A stretch of 64,000 nt of DNA from the NCBI RefSeq assembly GCF_904849725.1, contig NC_058522.1, forward strand, positions 197,081,986 through 197,145,985, written 5' to 3'. The notes beneath the pieces are model-generated. The model saw nothing but the letters and a program-made list of their open reading frames with translations. It was not told the DNA's origin and searched no databases. A program made the position numbers and the translations under genes. Each line of letters opens with the position of its first letter. The stretch's first letter is position 1. Shown here one piece after another: positions 46,029 to 57,096 of the stretch. This DNA comes from Hordeum vulgare subsp. vulgare. Lineage: Eukaryota > Streptophyta > Magnoliopsida > Poales > Poaceae.

Positions 46029-46392
46029 CCCGAGGCAAGCGTGCGGAGTCTTTCCACAATGAGATCATCATGCTCTTCTTTGTGGAAGGGTATGGGACAA
46101 TGTTTATCCTTGATGTGTTTAGCGGGTATACCGAAGCAAAAGCGTTTTAATTTATTTTGTCATTCTTGTTCCGGAATGGGTTTTTAATATTTTTTTGATA
46201 GCACAATATAATAACGAATACAGACATAATAGCTTTATTGTCCCTATCAACCAAATCGTACATTTTAAGTTTATTGGTGAGTTTGAGAAAATATGAACAG
46301 AAATGCAAGGTGTGAAAATTATGGAACAATAAATTTATTGTCAAAATCACAAAGCATGCTAAATCAGCTCCCTCCTCATTTACTAAAACATA

Positions 46393-46536
46393 CTCCCCCC
46401 GTTCCAAAATAATTTTCATAATTTTAGTTAGAGTTTTAGTTCAAATTTGAACTAAAAGACACTTATTGTGGAACATAGGAAGTTATTGGTAACTTGGACA
46501 AAAGAGAGAACAAGTACTAGTTAGGAACGGATGGAG
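46393..46536. mobile_element. Stowaway MITE, 144 bp
   Basis: Terminal inverted repeats CTCCCCCCGTTCC and (reverse complement) CTCCATCCGTTCC, flanked by TA on both sides (46391-46392, 46537-46538). The interior is AT-rich with a CAAATTTGAAC palindrome. Confidence 0.9.
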
Positions 46537-47299
46537 TATTTGGTAAATGAGAAGAAAAAATACATATTATTATCTAGTAGGAAAATGAAAATGAAAAAAT
46601 ACATATTATTATGTGTTCACTGCTACACTCTGATGACACAATCTGTCCATGTACATAAGAGGAAAAATGTACTTTGACTGTGATGGCTAGTTAGCTACGT
46701 CAGCGGCACCAAAATTGCATAACTTAGCCTGAACTCGCCAGCACAAGCTCAATTTGCTGGTAGTTAGGTATGGTAGAATATGTATCTTATTCATTCAAAA
46801 AGGAAAAAAAATAAGTTTCCTATTGCCCTTGGAGAAGTAATAAAACAGTAGATAAAGCCATTATCACTTTGCTCTCTTTGCCAACGAAATCATACGCATA
46901 ATAAGATCACCGAAAAAAGTTTTGATGAAACATGAAGAAAATTGCAAGGCATTGGTACTACGAAAGAAAATGTTCAAAATTACAAAGTTCTTGAGAAGGA
47001 AGAAGGGCCATTTGACCAGTAATCGCATATAATTTTCCATATGCAGCTACCGAAGAGCATTGGCAGCTGTATGTTAAATGACCTCTCTTCCCATTTACTA
47101 AATCCCACTATTTCAGTAGAGCTTAGACAAGAGAGAACAGTAGTACCAGCTAGGAACAATCTTATATATAACATATGTAGCTAGCTTCATCCTGCGGTAA
47201 GTAAAATGGGAAGAGAAACTACAGATTATGTGTTGCATTATTGTAATGTCTTTATAGTTTCACGGCTTGTCGTCTGCTTGTTCGTCGACATGCTTGTCA

Positions 47300-47762
47300 G
47301 TGGTAGTGGGACAAGATACATATACTTCATCCCTTTTCTTTCCCCACAGCACAAGATAGAGCCCGGTATCATCAATACAGATCCTAGCAGGCTGTTCATG
47401 CACGCCAATGCAACAATGATTAACAAACATAAATAACCTAGTCTATCACCAGCCAACAATAACAAATCAGTTGGGAACAATGTATATATGAAACTTTGGC
47501 AATGACAATGATCATCCCAAAAAAGACAGGGATACATGAAACTGAGAAGAAGTATATACGCGCATATGTATTACCTTCCAAGGTAGATTTGCTCATGGAG
47601 GAAGAAGAAATCGATGGTGGCAACCATGATCTGGACGATGGGGATGAAGGCCGCGGTGAAGACGAGGTCCTTCTTCTCCACACACCACGTCATTATCAGG
47701 TAACCAGCCCAGATGCGACTATCCCCTGGACGCACATGTAATTTCATTGTAAGATTCACCAA
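47300..47762 (-). pseudogene. Captured exons of a WAT1/EamA (MtN21-like) transporter
   Basis: Right exon (about 47762-47576) reads WAGYLIMTWCVEKKDLVFTAAF and PIVQIMVATIDFFFLHEQ, the end of the second EamA repeat with transmembrane helices, closing with GT at 47574-47573. Left exon starts at 47391 after AACAG and reads SLLGSVLMI; one base is missing, and TGLYLVLWGKKRDE continues in the next frame. These plasma-membrane or vacuolar transporters have ten helices; about two and a half are here. The fragment is antisense to the RPA2 and PEAMT exons. Not functional. Confidence 0.85.
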
Positions 47763-47769
47763 TTGATCA

Positions 47770-48900
47770 ACACTTGATTACTACTATTATTTCATAGCTA
47801 TTTCTGGTTTTAGTTGTTCAAGTTGGTCAAAGTAGCTGGTGTGTATATTAATTGATTGCATGTATAGACTAGTTTTAGCTGCATGCAAGCTAAAGCAATT
47901 GCTTTTTTGTATTGCATGCTATAGGGCTTAGTAATGGTGTCCATGTTTAGATTTGACAAGTTCATTATGCTGGGATTTTATGTTTTTAATGGCTATCAAA
48001 TAGAACAAAATTCTTGCCTATCGTGAAGGGTTGCATATTGATAGAAAATGTGCTATCCTTCTCTTGGAAATGATCATATCATGTGCTGCATTTCAGTCCC
48101 AAGGATAAATTCTCTAGTGTTAGCTACTAGTCATGTGTATGTGTCTTCAAAAGTAGAACTGATAGGAGCAAAATTACTAGATCAATCATGTGTTATTTGT
48201 GCTATTAGATGTAACAACTGAATAAGCGAAAATAAGATAAATGCTCATAGGCCCACCTAGGTGGCGCCACGGGGTGGTGCCCCAGCCTCTAGTACATGCA
48301 AACATACGTGTAGTCAGAGCTCAATGCACTACCACTATTGGAGGATGAAATAGTTCTAATTTATTTATTACTTGTACATTATAATATTTTATTATTTTTT
48401 ATGCTTTCTTATGTTTGATTATTGAAATTACCAGGATGATCTGAAGCACCCAAAAGTAGAGGACAGGTCAGGAGGAGGGAACACGAAGCTTCGTTTATCA
48501 TTGATGTTATGTGTGATCAATAAAAACATGTGCTTCTCATCCAATCTTTGTCGAACTATGTTGATGTGCGATTAGCACTTGTTGGGCCCTTTTGTCGTGC
48601 ACCTGCACTTGTAGAACTATTTTGGTGTGCGCTTGTTGGGCCTAAAATCATTATGTGTAGATGAGTCGATGGATGATGTATTGTAATTTATGTGATGTGC
48701 TACTGAAATGAAATATATGCCACTAGTTTGCAACATTTTATTCTGTTGTACTTGATTTTAATGGGCATGTCCCAATATATACATGCTTTTGGCAAAATAA
48801 TGCATCAGCCTAAACAATTTAGACATTTTTAATAATAAAATAGTATTGGTGGAGGCCCATGTAGACAAGATTATTGAATTGGGCTGTGAAATTTATGATG
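47770..48900. other. Pack-CACTA-2 right interior, possible captured 3' exon
   Basis: At 48421-48540 a TTACCAG acceptor-like site is followed by DDLKHPKVEDRSGGG-type codons and, 80 bases on, an AATAAA (about 48521). This could be a captured terminal exon with its polyadenylation signal. The source is not recognised, and the rest holds no feature. Confidence 0.35.
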
Positions 48901-49159
48901 ATTCCCTTTGGTCACTAGCAATGTCACGTCAGCACAGCCACGTCAGATCCTACGTGGCTCACACAAATGGGTAATGACGAAACCAAAATTTTGGTCAATA
49001 GAGCTCTATGACTAAAATTTTAGAAAGGTCAAGTTTGTTCATTCTTGACGGCCAACTGTTGCCTTGTAAATTTGGTCAAAAAAGGTCAATAAACAACAAC
49101 AATGCCGAATCAATGACCAATATAGGGAGTCATAATTGACATTATGTCCTGTAGTGGTT

Positions 49160-51700
49160 GATAATTCTAGGGCCCAACTATTTGGGGAATAATATGGATG
49201 TGTACATGCAGCCTCTTAAGCATGAATTGCAAGTAGCTTTGAAAAATGGGTTCAAGACATTTGACGCTGCTTGAAAAGATAACTTCAAAATGCATGTGTG
49301 GTACATGTACTCGATGCATTACTTGCCAGCATATGTGCTATTCGATGGCTGGTGTGTGCAGGGAAGGTTCCTGTGCCCCACATGCAAGGTAGCTCTTTAG
49401 TTTCATTGGCTGCAAGCGGGTTAGAACTATTCTTGCTTCGGCTTTCATAGAGAGTCCCTGGATCCTCACGATCACGTCACAAAAGACATGAAGAACTTTA
49501 TCAAAGGTTAAGTTGTCAAAAATCCAGCACCACCTGCGTTAATATTCCAACATATCCTAGATCAGTTAAACGCTCTTGAGCCTGATCTAGAGCATCTAGG
49601 GTATTTCAAGGGGTACAATTCGGAACACGCATGGAGTCACAAGCCATGCTTGTGGGATCTGCCTTACTTCAAAGACCTCCTTCTTCCACACAACATCGAC
49701 ATGATGCACTCTGAAAAGAATATCAGACATGCCATTTTTGATACGTTGTTCAACATAGAGGGGAAGTCAAAGGATAATCCTAAGGCTAGAGTTAATCAGC
49801 AGACTCTATGTGATAGACCGTTACAAAACTTGCGACAATCAAAAGAAGAGCAGAATTAGTATCATCCAAAGGCCTAGTTTAATCTAAAAAGGGGAGCTAT
49901 GAGGGAAATTATCTTTTGGGTCAAAATGCAGCTGATGTTCCGCAATGGGTATGCAGCGAATCTAAAGAGGGGTGCAAGTCTTGGGAAATTGAAAATATTT
50001 GGTCTCAAGAGTCATGATTGGCATATATGGCTTGAGCGGGTAATACCGGTGATGTTGCATGGATTTATTCCTGAGGATGAATGGCTAGTACTGAGAGAGC
50101 TGAGCTATTTCTTCCATGTTCATTGTCAGAAAGAACTATCTTCTGGCGTGGTAGATGACATGGAGGAGTTGGCGCCGCAGTTGCTCTTTAAGTAAGAGAA
50201 GATCTTTCCACCGGGCTTCTTTAATCCAATGCAGCATTTGATTTTACATCTCCTGACCGAGGCAAGATTGGGGGGTGCAAAATCGTTGGTGCTTTCCAAC
50301 TCAAAGGATGCGTAAGATGCTTTGAGAAAAATGTAAAAAAAAACATAGATTTCAAGCCTCAATAAACGAGGCATTCATTACTGAGGAGGTGGAAAACTTC
50401 ATGAAATCACACTACGAAGCTAGAAATCATCATTTGCAAAATCCAAAGCATCAATACAATGCTGGTGACCCTAAAATTGAGGATCCAACATCATCCTATT
50501 GAAAGGGAAGCTCGCACCAGCCGATGCTTGAAAACCAATAGCATTAGATGTCGAAGAATAGAGGACCATTTCGTTGTATATCTTCAATAACCTAATATAA
50601 GTGCACCATACATCGAGTAAGTTCTTGGTACATTTTTCCTCAACTTGTAATTCCTTTGAACAACTCTTATCCATCGATATTTGATACAGTCGATACATTG
50701 GGAAACTCCCAAATGGAGCGGTGAAGCAAAGGATTCTATCGAAGAGTATGAGCTTCTCGCAAAGCATGGAGCGGCTATCCTGGTTTCATCACTTCGTTCA
50801 GACAAACGGTACTAAACATTAATGAACTATTTCATTTCTTGGTCCAATTTGTGGCTAATTCAACAATCCTTTCATATTAAACTTGTAGGCTAATTCAGAG
50901 TCTATGGACGCAGAATTGAGACAAGCCGCTAATGGTTTTGACTATAAAGTATGTTCATTTGAGAAATACAACATCAATGGGTATCACTTTCGTACCTTTG
51001 GCAGAGAGCTATCTATGGCCACCCAGAAATCTACAAATTGTGGTGTCTCTCCTATACGCAAAGGAGGTACCGAGTATTATGCAAGAGTTCAAGAAATTTA
51101 TGAACTTCAATTCTATGGTGAAAACCCACCGAACTTCGTAGTCTTCAAATATTATTAGTTCCGGTCGAAGGAGACTAGAAGGATTCATGAAAGTATAGGG
51201 CTATAAACTATAAGGACACGTATAGATGGTCCCGATGTCTATATTACGGCTCAATGGGCGACCCAAGTTTTCTATCTACAATGGGCGTGCCAAACTGATG
51301 AGAATCTGAATAATTGGGATGTTGTTTATGAAGTGCCACCACGTGCTAGACCACCCCCCCCCCCAATGAAGATGATTATGAACCTCACATTAGCCCAGAC
51401 ACATATGAGGAGAAATCTTCCAAGAAACACCTCTTTACAAGAAATGTCTCAAGAACCGCTCTACTTCACCCTAGAACATGGAACAAGACAGCGATAGTGA
51501 ATTCGACTTCACCCCTAAGTGAGAACAAGCAGAGCTGAAACTAGAAGAGATTACTGTTGCGGATGACCTGTCAATGCTTGACCGATTATGGCCCAGACAC
51601 ATGTTGATGCCGCCAAACCCGATAAGCACGTCATTCATGACTACACGCGTGATAGTGATGATGATGTTGCATTTATTGATCCCGGAGCATATATATAAGA
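49160..51700 (+). pseudogene. TNP2-like transposase, 3' part
   Basis: Resumes at IILGPNYLGNNMDVYMQP, then 49650-49859 (WDLPYFKDLLLPHNIDMMH), 49899-50195 (GFIPEDEWLVLRELSYFF, EELAPQLLFK), a DUF4218 tail in broken frames to about 50820, and the DUF4216-type end from 50904 (GYHFRTFGRELSM, QFYGENPPNFVVFKYY). A C-run at 51353-51363 and several stops break the last part. The counterpart in CACTA-1 is 22307-24760. Confidence 0.83.
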
Positions 51701-51829
51701 TCTAGACTATTATTAGTTTGTATGCACCCAACTTAAATTATGTAAATATTACTATTCATGTCATGTATTCAACTTTTTTATGTTGTGCTAATTAATTTTA
51801 CTCTTTTTCATCACTTGTGTTGAAAGTTG

Positions 51830-54034
51830 GTGGGCGCGAGTCCAGATTGCTCAGCAGGTACTTCTTCGTCGGTGGCCTGCAATAGGGCTACTTCCATTCG
51901 ACCCCAATCTCTTTGTAGATTGTTGTTGGCAGTGCGGGGACACCCGTGAGCGCTTCTTCACCAGAATCGTTGGCCACTAGAAGAGGAGGTCGGGGAGGGA
52001 AGAAGAATAAGGGTACCAGACATGGCCGCAAGAGAGGTAGGCGGACTACTTTACCGTCCTCGCCACCAAACCCATCTCATTCATCACAGCACAGGACTAC
52101 CTCGGTGGAACCGTTTGAAGTTGACACTATAGCGACTCAGAATCACGACCCTCGGGTCGACGGGACTTTGGCCAATGAGACTCCGGTCCCAAAGTCTTGG
52201 ACCCACAAGAGTCCTGTACCAGGGGCTATGTCCCAGGAGACTCCGGTCCCACACGCTTCGGCCAACGAGACTGGGGATCCAGGGCTATGTCCAAGGAAAC
52301 TTCCATAAGGGGTATCTGGCCGGATCCGACAGAGGGGTCGGTTGGCCATGCTGATGGTGGCGGGGATGAGTCTACTGATAGTGAGGGGTAGGTGTTTGAG
52401 GTGGTCACCGTGTATCAGCATGATAGTACACGTGTCACGCACGTGTCGGCGACGTGCGAGCCGAGGCCGGTGATTAGTCGTGACGGGGAGAGGTAAGTGC
52501 ATTTAATCTTTTTGTATCTTTTGCCTTCACGTTTCCTCAAATATCTGACGTGTTGGCCATGCCATACTGCAGGGGTTGGGGTCACCTCTGCGGATTCCAC
52601 AAGCCGAACACTGTCATTGGTGTGCTTTGTCGGCAAAATTTCCCGGGGTTTGACACGTTACCCGGAGATGGTCGGCTTCCTCAACTACGATTGAGCTGGA
52701 AGCACTACAAGGTTACCCATGCCTCGCTAGAGGAGATGATCGATGGTGTCTTGTGCCACACGAGTGTTGAGATGGTGATCAGTAGCTTTTGGGTAATTTC
52801 TCCTTTTACACAATCTAAAATTATCAATATAGCTAGTTATTGTACTAATCAGTGTTGTCACGTTTGATTGCATACCTTCTAGAGGTGTGGGGAGGGATAC
52901 AAGGAGGCGTCGAAGAGTATCGATTTTGAGTGCAACTGCCTATTATATAACTTACGCCATGAGGCTCGGTCGCAGGCTATTCAAGACTACTACGCATCGC
53001 GTGGTACTAAGAAGCACAAGTCGTCGTGCTGTGAAAAGTTTCTGAGGAAGGAGGAGTACATGATGGTAATTACCTATTCTTAAGGACTTGTACATAGTTT
53101 CCTTGATTAGATTCGTAGGCGTAGCAGTCCATGAGATGGTGTTCGGATAAGATGGATTGTTGGGAGGCGTTGGTGGATGAGTGGTGCACAAGCGAATGGA
53201 GAGCCGTCCACGACAATGTGAAGGACAGGCGTTCTCATATGGTTGGTGTGCCACACCATCAAGGCAGGGCCAAGTTATTTCAGTTCGGGCGGAACTGGGT
53301 GTGTGGTTTGCTTCATGATTCATGTAATTCATTCTTCATGCTAGCTTGAGCCATTTACTAATACTTTGTTCCTCTATTTTAGGCACATCACAATAACATG
53401 GAGGTGCCAGAGGTGTACGACCTTTATGCCTTGGCACATACTGCATCCAACAAGAAGGCCAAGGAATTCTCTGAGTCCAACCTCGATCATCTAGAGAAGT
53501 TCACCAACTTATCCTCCCACCACAAGCTCGTAAGTTACAATGAGATGGGAAGGCGAGGAAAGGGGAGGACTTTAACCCGAGCTAACAACCATTGGATACA
53601 GAGCTGGAGATAATATCTAGTGGCGGGAGGCCCCATGGCCTGATAGACTTTGGAGATGGGCTGATACGTTGTCCTCTCACTCTCCCGGAGATCAAGGCAC
53701 GCCAAACGATCTCCTGTCCTAAGATAAGCACTCGGCCATGGCAAGTCAATCTCCCCATCGAGGTTAGTTATACGGACTTAGATAACTTTCCTCCATTACA
53801 TTGTGTGTGTGGCCATGAATGATTACAATCCTAATAAGGATTGGTGTTGTAGGCTGCTCTTCAGAGATAAATAGAGGGAGAAACCAGGCTGCTCTTCAGG
53901 CACTTCTATGGGAGAGGTACCGGGTGGCGGCGGAGATGGCTTGGGCCCAGAGGAAAATACAACTCGGTAGTTGGAGGAGGAGAGGGAACGACATGAGGTG
54001 GCAAACTGTGCCATGTACGAGCGCCTTGTGGTAA
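51830..54034 (+). pseudogene. Second CACTA-2 gene, Transposase_24-like
   Basis: Collinear with 19969-22100 of CACTA-1: a start region with Gly/Arg-Lys-rich KKNKGTRHGRKRGRRT (51946-52308) and ~15-residue ETPVP-type repeats, then FHKPNTVIGVLCRQNF (52550-52867), ARSQAIQDYYASRGT-like codons (52960), CWEALVDEWCTSEW and VGVPHHQGRAKLFQFG (53131-53349), LAHTASNKKAKEFSESNL (53398-53613) and a closing coiled segment (53819-54034). Exons lie in different frames with intron-like gaps. A role in binding subterminal repeats is inferred from the family. Confidence 0.72.
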
Positions 54035-54439
54035 GTTTTATTTTCATATTAGCCAAATCATGCATGTAATGTTCGTTTCATTACTAACTAATATGACTAA
54101 CTCGTCAAAACTAAATGTGCAGTCTATGTGCGAGATGACCAGTCAGTCCCCTCTACCGAAGCCAGTCATTTATGTGGCTAGAATAGTGAGTTTCATTTGA
54201 ATGGTCATTAGTTACTAGTATTAACATTTGAGTGTGAGCGTGCTAACGAGAAACTAAAAATGATCTTTGGTGTGCAATAAGTCCCAAGCCAAATCGCAAA
54301 ACCCTTCTCGAGGGCAACCTTCTCTAGGTGAGACCACCCACAGCAACCACGGTGCTTCACATCTTTGATGATGATGATGATAATTTTTCTCTAGTGTTCT
54401 TCTTAACATATGCATACTTAGCTTCGTACATGCTAGATA

Positions 54440-54807
54440 GCCTTATTATGCCACATGCATACTTATCTTATTTCCCCAAGAAAGAGATACTTAGCTAATT
54501 ACTCTCCAAAATGAAATAATTAGCTTATTTAGTTCATTTATGACATAATTATTTTATTTAGGTCAAAAATGGCATAATAACCATGGTTAGCTCATAAATG
54601 GCATAATAGCTTATTTTTCTCCAAAATGACATAATAAGCTCAAAAATGGCATAAAAAGAAAAGGAAAGAATAGAAGAGGAAAGAGAAAAAAAAGAAATAA
54701 TATAATAGGAACAATGACCTTCTTCTTTCTTTCTTCTTATTATTTTCCTTCACTTTCTTCTTTTTGTCTTCTCCTTCTCATAGTCTTCTTCTCCTTCTTC
54801 TTCTAGT

Positions 54808-54838
<31 letters not shown>

Positions 54839-55530
54839 TTTTACTTCCTCTTCATCTTCATCATCATCTTCTCCTTCTTCTTCTTCATCTTCTTCATGAT
54901 CGTCATCATCACCATCTTCTTCTTCTTCTTCTTCAAATTAATTATCCTCCAAAATGACATAATTAGCTTATTTAGTTCATTTATGACATAATTGCTTAGT
55001 TAGGTCAGAAGGGGCATAATAACCTTGGTTATCTCATAAATGTTATATACTTAGCTTGTTTTCCTCTAAAATGACATAGTTAGCTTAGTTAGGTTAAAAA
55101 TGGCATTATAACCTTGGTTAGCTCATAAATGTCATATACTTACCTTATCTTCCTACAAAATGACATAATTAGCTTAGTAAAGTCAACAATGGCATAATAA
55201 CCTTGGTTAGCCTATATACGCCATATACTTAGCTTATTTTCCTCTAAAATGACATAATTAGCTTAGTAAAGTCAACAATGGCATAAGAAACTTGGTTAGC
55301 TCGTAAATGTCGCATACTTAGCTTATTTTCCTCCATGACATAATTAACTTAGTTAGGTCACAAATGGAATAATAACCTTGGTTAGGTCATAAATATCATA
55401 TTCTTAACTTGATTTCCACTAAATGACATAATTAGTTTTGTTAGGTCAAAAATGGCATAATAACCTTAGTTTGCTCATCAATTACATATACATAGCTTAT
55501 TCTCCTCGAAATTGACATAATAAGCTCAAA
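54440..55530 (+). repeat. Tandem repeat, ~88-bp unit, six or more copies
   Basis: The phrase AACCTTGGTTAGCTCATAAATG recurs near 55024, 55112, 55201, 55290, 55376 and 55462, spaced 86-89 bases, with a more distant copy at 54583. Each unit also contains AAAATGACATAATTAGCTTA. It is the reverse-complement counterpart of the repeats at 18600-19620. A CTT tract (54720-54940) interrupts the array. Confidence 0.85.
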
Positions 55531-55589
55531 AATGGCACAAAAATAATAAAATAGAAGAGGAAAAAGGAGAAAATAAAGAAAAAAAGAAA

Positions 55590-56285
55590 AAAATGAGCTT
55601 CTTCTTTCTTTCTTATTCTAGTGTCTTCTTCTTCTTCTTCTTCTTCTTCTTCTTCTTCTTCTAGTCTTCCTCTTCTTCTTCTTCTTCTTCTTCCACTACT
55701 ACTAGTACTACTAGTAGTGTTCTTCTTCTTCTTTTAGTGTTCTTATTCTTTTTCTTCTACTTCTTCTAGTCTTCTTCTTCTTGTTGTTCTTCATCTTCTA
55801 GTCTTCTTCTTCTTCTTCTTATTCTTCTTCTTCTAGTCTTCTTGTTGTTGTTGTTGTTGTTGTTGTTCTAGTGTTCTTGTTCTTGTTCTTCTTCCTATTC
55901 TTCTTCTTCTTATTGTTTTCTTTCTCTTCTTCTTCTTCTTCTTTTTCTCTTCTTCTAGTCTTCTTCTTCTTCGTCGTCTTCTTGTTCTAGTCTTCTTCTT
56001 CTTCTTCTTCTTCTTCTTCTTCTTGTTCTAGTCTTCTTCCTATTCTGCTTCTTCTTCGTCTTCTTCTTCTTCTTCTAGTCTTCTTCTAGTCTTCTTCTTC
56101 TTATTCTTCTTCTACTATTCTTATTCTTCTTGTACTTCTTCTTCTTCTTCTTCTTCTAGTCTTCTTCTTCTTATCCTTCTTCTACTTCTACTACTACTAC
56201 TTCTTCTTCATCTTCTTTTTCTTCTTCTTCTTATTATTATTCTTCTAGTCTTCTTCTTGTTCTTCTAGTTTTCTTATTATTCTTC
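55590..56285 (+). repeat. CTT pyrimidine tract of CACTA-2, ~700 bp
   Basis: Almost pure TTC repeats punctuated by CTAGT about every 20-60 bases, with (GTT)8 at 55843-55865. The regular TTCTAGTCTTC interruption suggests the array grew by copying a CTAGTC-containing unit. Confidence 0.88.
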
Positions 56286-57096
56286 TTAATTTCTTAATCT
56301 CATTTTGCAAATTGATTCACTTCACGAAAGATCGCATTCATGGACTAGTACTATTTACTTTTTGTTTCGATTTGTATGGATGAAGACTGTGATGTTTGAA
56401 ACCATTTGTATATCTGGATGAACAATGTGAAGCTAGACTATTTGTTGTCTTGCTCAATATTTTCACGATGATGTTGGATACAAGGCCTATTCTTCTTATA
56501 TGACGTTGGAAACTATATATGATGTTTGACATTATCTATATCATAGATGTATTCTGAAAATGATGGAAATAGCTAAGAACAAACAAAGGCCTTTGCGTTG
56601 TGCCACGTCATGGCAAAGGTGCCACGTGGCTGCTACCTGTGCAACTTGGGAGCAGAAGGTCTCACCGGTTTGTTTACTTTGTCGTCACCTAGAAGCAGGA
56701 AGATGGCAAAGGGAGTCGCAGACAGACGACAGAGGGCTCGCAGGGAGACGGCAAAGGCCATGGAAGGTAGGCTCGCAGAGGTAGGGTGACGTCAGCTTGC
56801 ACTCTACAAAGGCTGCCATCAGCTGGCGGATGGCAAAGGCTGTTGTTAGCCACCTAATAGGGATGGTAGCTATTCGATGTTGTCTAGCCCCTTTGCCATC
56901 TACTAGTCTAGAAAGACCAACCACAAAGAACTTCGACACCCGTTGCCTCCCGACAGACAGAAAATAAGGTCTTTACCGTGACTTTAAGTGCCGAAAATTG
57001 GCCCATGAGCAAGCGGACGACAAAGGTCTTTGTCGTTTATGAACTGGTCCTTTCCGTCCACTATGGCATACGCCAAAGAAGCCGATTCCTGTAGTA
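56286..57096. repeat. CACTA-2 right (3') subterminal repeats and terminal repeat
   Basis: From about 56580: TTTGCCATCT, GACGGCAAAGG, GTGGCAAAGG and related units, ending GCCGATTCCTGTAGTA at 57096. 56286-56560 is AT-rich with no feature. Confidence 0.8.

Larger units (their letters stand above)
43889..49156 (+). mobile_element. Non-autonomous gene-carrying CACTA (Pack-CACTA-2), 5,268 bp
   Basis: Ends CACTACAAGAAAAATGCTC (43889) and, reverse-complemented from 49156, CACTACAGGACATAATGTC. The GTT target duplication is perfect (43886-43888, 49157-49159). Both subterminal zones share ATTATGACC/GGTCATTGAT units. Removing the element and one GTT rejoins the host transposase motif around the GPNY box. 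No transposase is present; the interior carries exons of at least three host genes. Confidence 0.92.
41039..57096 (+). mobile_element. CACTA-2: second Caspar-like CACTA, opposite orientation
   Basis: The left end CACTACTGGAATGAGAGAATTTGCCAT and the right end (reverse complement) TACTACAGGAATCGGCTTCTTTG match the 5' and 3' ends of CACTA-1 respectively, in keeping with transposase on the plus strand here. The terminal C of the right end has changed to T. Flanking trinucleotides are ACC (41036-41038) and TCC (57097-57099), one mismatch. Without the nested element (43889-49156) it is about 10.8 kb. Gene order (TNP2-like, then Transposase_24-like) and the repeat zones match CACTA-1 point for point. 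Confidence 0.8.

Noticed and set aside
46760..47190. Possible second copy of the 46190-46540 segment including a MITE
   Set aside because: Some phrases recur (AAGAGAGAACA, CATTTACTAAA), but terminal repeats and a TA duplication are lacking; similarity is too weak to call.
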